Assembly: GCA_903917955.1 (NCBI GenBank)
Contig: CAIXCO010000019.1
Location: 1-9,910 of the forward strand
DNA length: 9,910 nt
Reading direction: 5' to 3'
Origin: an uncultured Chlorobiaceae bacterium
GTDB lineage: Bacteria > Bacteroidota > Chlorobiia > Chlorobiales > Chlorobiaceae
A program made the translations under genes and the position numbers. Under the pieces are notes generated by a model. The model was not told the DNA's origin, searched no databases, and saw nothing but the letters and a program-made list of their open reading frames with translations. Numbering within the stretch: position 1 is the first letter of the stretch; each line of letters begins with the position of its first letter. Shown piece by piece: positions 6,676 to 9,910 of this stretch.

Positions 6676-7634
6676 CTGGCCGAGTCAACGATCTCTTTAA
6701 TGAGTTCGTTGAAACTGATTCCGACTTTTCTGCACATAATCGGTAAATCGGAATGAATATAATGCAACCCAGGCAAAGGATTTACTTCAATAAAACCAGG
6801 CTTGCCCTCTTTATCGAGCCGAATATCAACACGTCCAGCATCCTTACAATGAAGTGCCCTCCATACTTGCAGTGCCATCTCTCCACATTGCGCTGAAACC
6901 GCATCATTGACCATGCTGTATTCAACGCTGCCCTCATAGTGTTGCTTGTTATCGTAAGCATAAGTGTTGCTGTCGGCATTGCCTAAAAGAATAATTTCCA
7001 TAACACCAGCAATTTTTGCCTCGTTTTCAGAGCCAATAATTCCAACAGTAAATTCTCTTCCTGGCAAATACTTTTCAACCAATACTGGTTGATTAAAATT
7101 TGTTAATAATTTAGCACAAACAACTTGTAACTCTTGTATTGTAGCAATTCTTGAGGAGTGGTCGATACCTTTGCTTGATCCTTCGGCCAACGGTTTTGCA
7201 AATACCGGAAATTCAAGCTGAAACGTTGCAAAGTCGGCCTCTTTTGTTATTATTGCAAAATCAGGAGTATTGATTCCAAAATCTCTCACTACTCTTTTCG
7301 TCATCGCTTTATCGAGAGTTAAGGATAAAATCATGGGATCGGAAAACGTATACTTAATGTTGTACGCATCAAGCAACGCAGGCACTTGCGCCTCACGCCC
7401 AACTCCATACATTCCTTCGGCAATATTAAATACCAAATCCCATCTCTTTCCCTCAAGAAGTCTCGCCATTAATTTTTTTACATTACCAATTCTTTCGGTT
7501 TGATAACCATTGGCTTTAAGAGCATTTTCAAGGCCTTCAACAGCATCTTCCTTGTCGAACTCCGCAGTCTCTTCCATACTGTAGCCTTCTGCTACATATT
7601 CACTTCGTAAATCAAAGGTTAATCCAATATTCAT
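6663..7634 (-). CDS. D-Ala-D-Ala ligase-like ATP-grasp enzyme
   Basis: The 323-residue protein has the ATP-grasp fold used to form amide bonds through an acyl-phosphate. Ddl-type landmarks in order are: KRVVRDFGINTPDF (114-126), the lysine/omega loop KPLAEGSSKGI (147-157), LVEKYLPGREFTVG (185-198), a YAYDNKQHY loop (225-233), and the magnesium-binding end RVDIRLD...FIEVNPLPGL (R268, D270, E283, N285, G289). The D/E/N spacing equals that of E. coli DdlB. The N-terminal third differs: the serine/glutamate substrate motif of Ddl is absent, and the HG of the usual HGxxGEDG is replaced by EGMYGVGRE (73-81). A true cell-wall D-Ala ligase is therefore unlikely; the carboxyl and amine substrates are unknown. 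It lies 52 bases downstream of the aminomutase gene on the same strand, so beta-lysine is a plausible substrate (inference). A weak GAG precedes the ATG. Confidence 0.85.
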   Translation of the reverse strand: MNIGLTFDLRSEYVAEGYSMEETAEFDKEDAVEGLENALKANGYQTERIGNVKKLMARLLEGKRWDLVFNIAEGMYGVGREAQVPALLDAYNIKYTFSDPMILSLTLDKAMTKRVVRDFGINTPDFAIITKEADFATFQLEFPVFAKPLAEGSSKGIDHSSRIATIQELQVVCAKLLTNFNQPVLVEKYLPGREFTVGIIGSENEAKIAGVMEIILLGNADSNTYAYDNKQHYEGSVEYSMVNDAVSAQCGEMALQVWRALHCKDAGRVDIRLDKEGKPGFIEVNPLPGLHYIHSDLPIMCRKVGISFNELIKEIVDSARKRM

Positions 7635-7686
7635 CTCTCAGTATTTGCTGCATAATAAAAAAAATCCATTCCCAAGTATTCTAAAT

Positions 7687-8880
7687 TTAGAGCATCGCTA
7701 CTTTTTCAAACATTGAACTCATCTTTTTTGCATTTCTGCAATCTTCACAATCGCATTGTGATTCATAAGCATCAGGCTCCTGGTAAACGGCAATCTCTCC
7801 CTTGAAATTTCTTAATGTCACACTGTTTTTTTCTGTTTTGATGGTATACTCTGGCATAATCGGGATTTTTCCTTTTCCATCAGGAGCATCAACCACGAAA
7901 GTAGGGACGCAGAGACCTGTTATATGACCTCTTAACCCTTCAATAATCTCAATACCTTTTTCAACAGAGGTGCGGAAATGATACAATCCTTCGGATAAAT
8001 CGCACTGATACAGGTAATAGGGGCGAACTCTGATTTTTACAAGCCCTGTTACAAGTCGTTTCATCACACCAACACAATCATTGACACCTGCAAGCAAAAC
8101 GGTTTGATTGCCCAGGGGAATCCCGGCATCAGCAAGTTTTATACAAGCGCTTGATGATTCTGGAGTTATTTCACAAGGGTGATTAAAGTGGGTATTTATC
8201 CATAACGGATGATATTTTTTAAGCATGTTTACAAGATTATCAGTAATGCGTTGTGGCAGTACCACAGGAATACGGGTTCCAATTCGTATAATTTCTACAT
8301 GCTTGATATTTTTAATTCTACTGATAATTGATTCGAGACGGGAATCAGAAAGCATCAGCGGATCACCGCCCGACAACAACACATCTCTGACCTCTTTATG
8401 ATTCTCAATATAGCTTACTATTGCCGCAAGTTTTATTTCATCCAGTGTCTGGTCAGTTTTTCCCACAAGTCGGCGTCTTGTGCAATAGCGGCAATACATT
8501 GCACATAAATCAGTAACCAAAAGAAGAACTCTATCCGGATATCTGTGAATTAATCCGGGAATTGGAGAATAGATATCTTCATGTAATGGATCATATTGGT
8601 CTTCATCATGGGTGTGTAACTCATGAATTGCCGGAATGGCTTGCCGTTTAATGACATCGCCGTCAGCTTTTTTGTTGATTAATGAAAAGTAATATGGCGG
8701 AATAGACATTTTAAACTTATCAAGGCATTGATCAACAGCCTGCTCTTCTCCATTCAAAAAATCATAATATGGCCTCAGCGTTTCAATACTGTTAATACTA
8801 TTTTTAATCTGCCACTCCCATTGGTTCCAATGCTTTGTATTGGCAAAAGTTGTACAATCGCTCTTTTTTTCGGTTGACAT
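7687..8880 (-). CDS. kamA: Lysine 2,3-aminomutase (KamA-family radical SAM, PLP-dependent)
   Basis: Lysine 2,3-aminomutase moves the alpha-amino group of L-lysine to C3, giving L-beta-lysine, using S-adenosylmethionine, a [4Fe-4S] cluster and pyridoxal phosphate. The 397-residue protein has the cluster motif CAMYCRYC (C126, C130, C133), followed by TRRR and the LLSGGDPL motif (168-175). DAPDGKGKIP (331-340) holds the probable PLP-linked lysine K338. Residues matching those that hold the lysine side-chain amine in the Clostridium enzyme are kept (D294 in CDLSEG, D331), and all four structural zinc cysteines appear present (C269; C376, C378, C381 in CDCEDC). This favours lysine over glutamate or EF-P lysine as substrate. 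The ATG at 8880 lacks a clear ribosome-binding site, and an in-frame stop lies shortly upstream. No beta-lysine acetyltransferase (ablB) is in the window. Confidence 0.9.
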   Translation of the reverse strand: MSTEKKSDCTTFANTKHWNQWEWQIKNSINSIETLRPYYDFLNGEEQAVDQCLDKFKMSIPPYYFSLINKKADGDVIKRQAIPAIHELHTHDEDQYDPLHEDIYSPIPGLIHRYPDRVLLLVTDLCAMYCRYCTRRRLVGKTDQTLDEIKLAAIVSYIENHKEVRDVLLSGGDPLMLSDSRLESIISRIKNIKHVEIIRIGTRIPVVLPQRITDNLVNMLKKYHPLWINTHFNHPCEITPESSSACIKLADAGIPLGNQTVLLAGVNDCVGVMKRLVTGLVKIRVRPYYLYQCDLSEGLYHFRTSVEKGIEIIEGLRGHITGLCVPTFVVDAPDGKGKIPIMPEYTIKTEKNSVTLRNFKGEIAVYQEPDAYESQCDCEDCRNAKKMSSMFEKVAML

Positions 8881-8937
8881 ATCTGTGATAGTAGTAGAAA
8901 GTTTGTGGTTTTAAAAATCTGACAACACCCATCACAA

Positions 8938-8979
8938 TCAAAAATCATTGTTACTGCCAGCCAGAGGCCCTTGTGCCAT
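8938..8979 (-). CDS. Possible 13-codon leader or peptide ORF
   Basis: In the gap between the SET and aminomutase genes, a minus-strand ATG (8979) opens MAQGPLAGSNNDF and a stop. It is preceded by GAGGAG (8994-8989) with a 9-base spacer, a better Shine-Dalgarno sequence than those of the flanking annotated genes. It could be a translated leader, a tiny peptide substrate, or chance. I do not recognise the peptide. Confidence 0.25.
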   Translation of the reverse strand: MAQGPLAGSNNDF

Positions 8980-9018
8980 AAAAAAATGCTCCTCAAAACT
9001 CTCTTGAGACGAGTTCTC

Positions 9019-9402
9019 TTAACATACAGGGAACCAGGCGCCGCACTTATAGGAAAATGTCAATTCCGTATTTTCCTCTATATCAAAAAGTGCAATAATC
9101 TTGACTAATTTTAGCTCGTAATCATTTTCTATTCTTGTATTTGGTGTCTCTGAGTGATTTATAAAACTTATAAGGCCCAACGCGATACAATCCAGTTCAT
9201 CTTTCCAGGATATTGAAAAATCATCCAGCTCGCTCTTCTTTATGAGGTCATAGGTAAATACAAGCACATGATTGCTACAGATAACCTCCCCTTTTTGAAA
9301 TGATTTAGATGTAAACACACATCGCCCTTTATTTTCATGTAACCTGACATGAACATGTGAATTAAAATTCAAATATTCATTCACGATTGTATAACTTTTC
9401 AT
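9019..9402 (-). CDS. Small SET-domain protein (putative lysine methyltransferase)
   Basis: SET domains transfer a methyl group from S-adenosylmethionine to lysine side chains, usually in proteins. This 127-residue product is little more than the domain itself. GRCVFTSKSFQKGEVI (26-41) corresponds to the opening G-x-G-V-F motif, LISFINHSETPNT (77-89) is the central N-H-S-x-x-PN motif that binds the cofactor, and ELTFSY (113-118) is the catalytic-tyrosine motif (Y118). C120 and C127 follow, but there is no full post-SET zinc cluster, and no extra substrate-binding domain. The ATG at 9402 has no clear ribosome-binding site. It is the first gene of the AT-rich minus-strand cassette, 138 bases before the aminomutase gene. 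Substrate unknown. Confidence 0.85.
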   Translation of the reverse strand: MKSYTIVNEYLNFNSHVHVRLHENKGRCVFTSKSFQKGEVICSNHVLVFTYDLIKKSELDDFSISWKDELDCIALGLISFINHSETPNTRIENDYELKLVKIIALFDIEENTELTFSYKCGAWFPVC

Positions 9403-9651
9403 AGCATTTTATTTTTTTAATCTTTATTCACTTGTGGTCAAAATATAAATTGACAGTATTGACTGGCCAGGTAACGGGAAGAGTTGATAGCCGATGATCA
9501 TGTGTGGTTCGCTTTTGAATCATTTCAAGAACACTATGATACGCTTTTTTTCTGCGTTTTCACTACAATATCCCAAGAACTGTTGTATCTTCCTGTATAG
9601 TGACACATGGTCAAACAAGTCATAGAGTTCATCCTGATACTTTGAGCGCTT
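9403..9651. other. Intergenic region between divergent SET and pyruvyl transferase genes
   Basis: This 249-bp AT-rich spacer should contain the promoters of both divergent genes, but I find no convincing -35/-10 pair. It contains no tRNA-like or obvious repeat structure. On the minus strand a start-less frame ending at 9520 reads like protein and is listed separately. Confidence 0.5.
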
Positions 9652-9693
9652 ATGAATATTGGTGTTGTTACCATTTATTACAATTACACGAAT
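9520..9693 (-). pseudogene. Possible remnant of a protein-coding gene
   Basis: The minus strand is open between a stop at 9696-9694 and one at 9522-9520. Its last part, from about 9650, reads SKYQDELYDLFDHVSLYRK and then IQQFLGYCSENAEKKRIIVFLK. The composition is plausible for a soluble protein C-terminus. There is no ATG or good ribosome-binding site, and it overlaps the start of the pyruvyl transferase gene on the other strand. It may be a gene relic at a junction, or chance. I do not recognise the family. Confidence 0.2.
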
Positions 9694-9910
9694 TTAGGCT
9701 GTACTCTCCAGGCATATTCTCTTGTTCGTCATCTTAAGCGATACTGCACGGCCGTTGAGGTGGTAGATCAGCGTTACCCCGGAAAGTTATTGGCTATCGG
9801 CAAACCGCGTAATCAATCGGCGCTGACCCAGGTCATGTTCATTGAAAATAATCTCCCCAGAAGTCGCACCTTCCTTACCGACGATCATGCTGCTGCTGAA
9901 GCTTACATGG
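9652..9910 (+). CDS. Polysaccharide pyruvyl transferase family protein, N-terminal fragment
   Basis: Only the first 86 codons are in the window. My translation begins MNIGVVTIYYNYTNLGCTLQ, then AYSLVRHLKRYCTAVEVVDQRYPGK, and later LPRSRTFLTDDHAAAEAYM. The pattern (a short strand MxIGxxT, a glycine loop N-x-G-x-x-LQAY, then a helix and a second strand with V-x-V-x-D) is typical of the polysaccharide pyruvyl transferase/WcaK family. These glycosyltransferase-like proteins add ketal-linked pyruvate to surface polysaccharides, or act in related cell-surface pathways. The ATG at 9652 has only a weak GAG upstream. Codon choice returns to more G/C-rich usage than in the neighbouring minus-strand cassette. 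The C-terminal catalytic half is not visible, so the exact activity is open. Confidence 0.75.
   Translation, partial: MNIGVVTIYYNYTNLGCTLQAYSLVRHLKRYCTAVEVVDQRYPGKLLAIGKPRNQSALTQVMFIENNLPRSRTFLTDDHAAAEAYM

Noticed and set aside
7680..7691. Perfect 12-bp palindrome TCTAAATTTAGA at the aminomutase stop codon
   Set aside because: It is short, AT-rich and includes the stop codon; it has no loop for a hairpin and no T-tract, so it is probably chance.
8775..8996. 73-codon minus-strand frame starting at a TTG upstream of the aminomutase
   Set aside because: It begins inside the Shine-Dalgarno-like GAGGAG and runs into the aminomutase gene out of frame. The ATG at 8979 in another frame fits that ribosome-binding site better.
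8995..9016. Short AACTC/GAGTT inverted repeat just after the SET gene
   Set aside because: The stem is only five base pairs plus a bulged extension, and the T-run on the minus strand comes too far downstream for a typical terminator.
1..9910. CRISPR arrays, insertion sequences or rRNA/tRNA genes
   Set aside because: I saw no regularly spaced repeats, transposase genes with terminal inverted repeats, or RNA-gene signatures on either strand.

Overview
The window looks like the chromosomal replication-origin neighbourhood of a green sulfur bacterium (Chlorobium/Pelodictyon type). This is inferred from the gene order dnaN-dnaA / rpmH-rnpA-yidD-yidC and from the character of the DnaA and YidC proteins; there is no rRNA or other direct taxonomic marker.

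Layout. Positions 1-176 hold the N-terminus of dnaN (minus strand). It is followed by a 284-bp spacer rich in DnaA-box-like sites (177-460), then dnaA (461-1936, minus). A second box-bearing spacer (1937-2406) separates dnaA from the divergent plus-strand run rpmH, rnpA, yidD, yidC, a PAP2-type membrane phosphatase and a ROK-family kinase (2407-6637). Several genes in this run abut or overlap, and it probably ends at a hairpin/T-tract terminator just after the ROK gene. The first four supply ribosome protein L34, the RNase P protein, and the YidD/YidC membrane-protein insertion factors.

From 6663 to 9402 the strand switches and the base composition becomes visibly more AT-rich. Three minus-strand genes form a likely accessory cassette. 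In transcription order they are a small SET-domain protein, a complete lysine 2,3-aminomutase-type radical SAM/PLP enzyme, and an ATP-grasp ligase that resembles D-Ala-D-Ala ligase but lacks its N-terminal substrate residues. A 13-codon open frame with a good Shine-Dalgarno sequence lies between the SET and aminomutase genes. I infer that the cassette makes beta-lysine and joins it to something; product and partner are unknown. This is the most interesting part of the window.

After an approximately 250-bp spacer, a plus-strand gene for a polysaccharide pyruvyl transferase family protein starts at 9652 and runs off the end.
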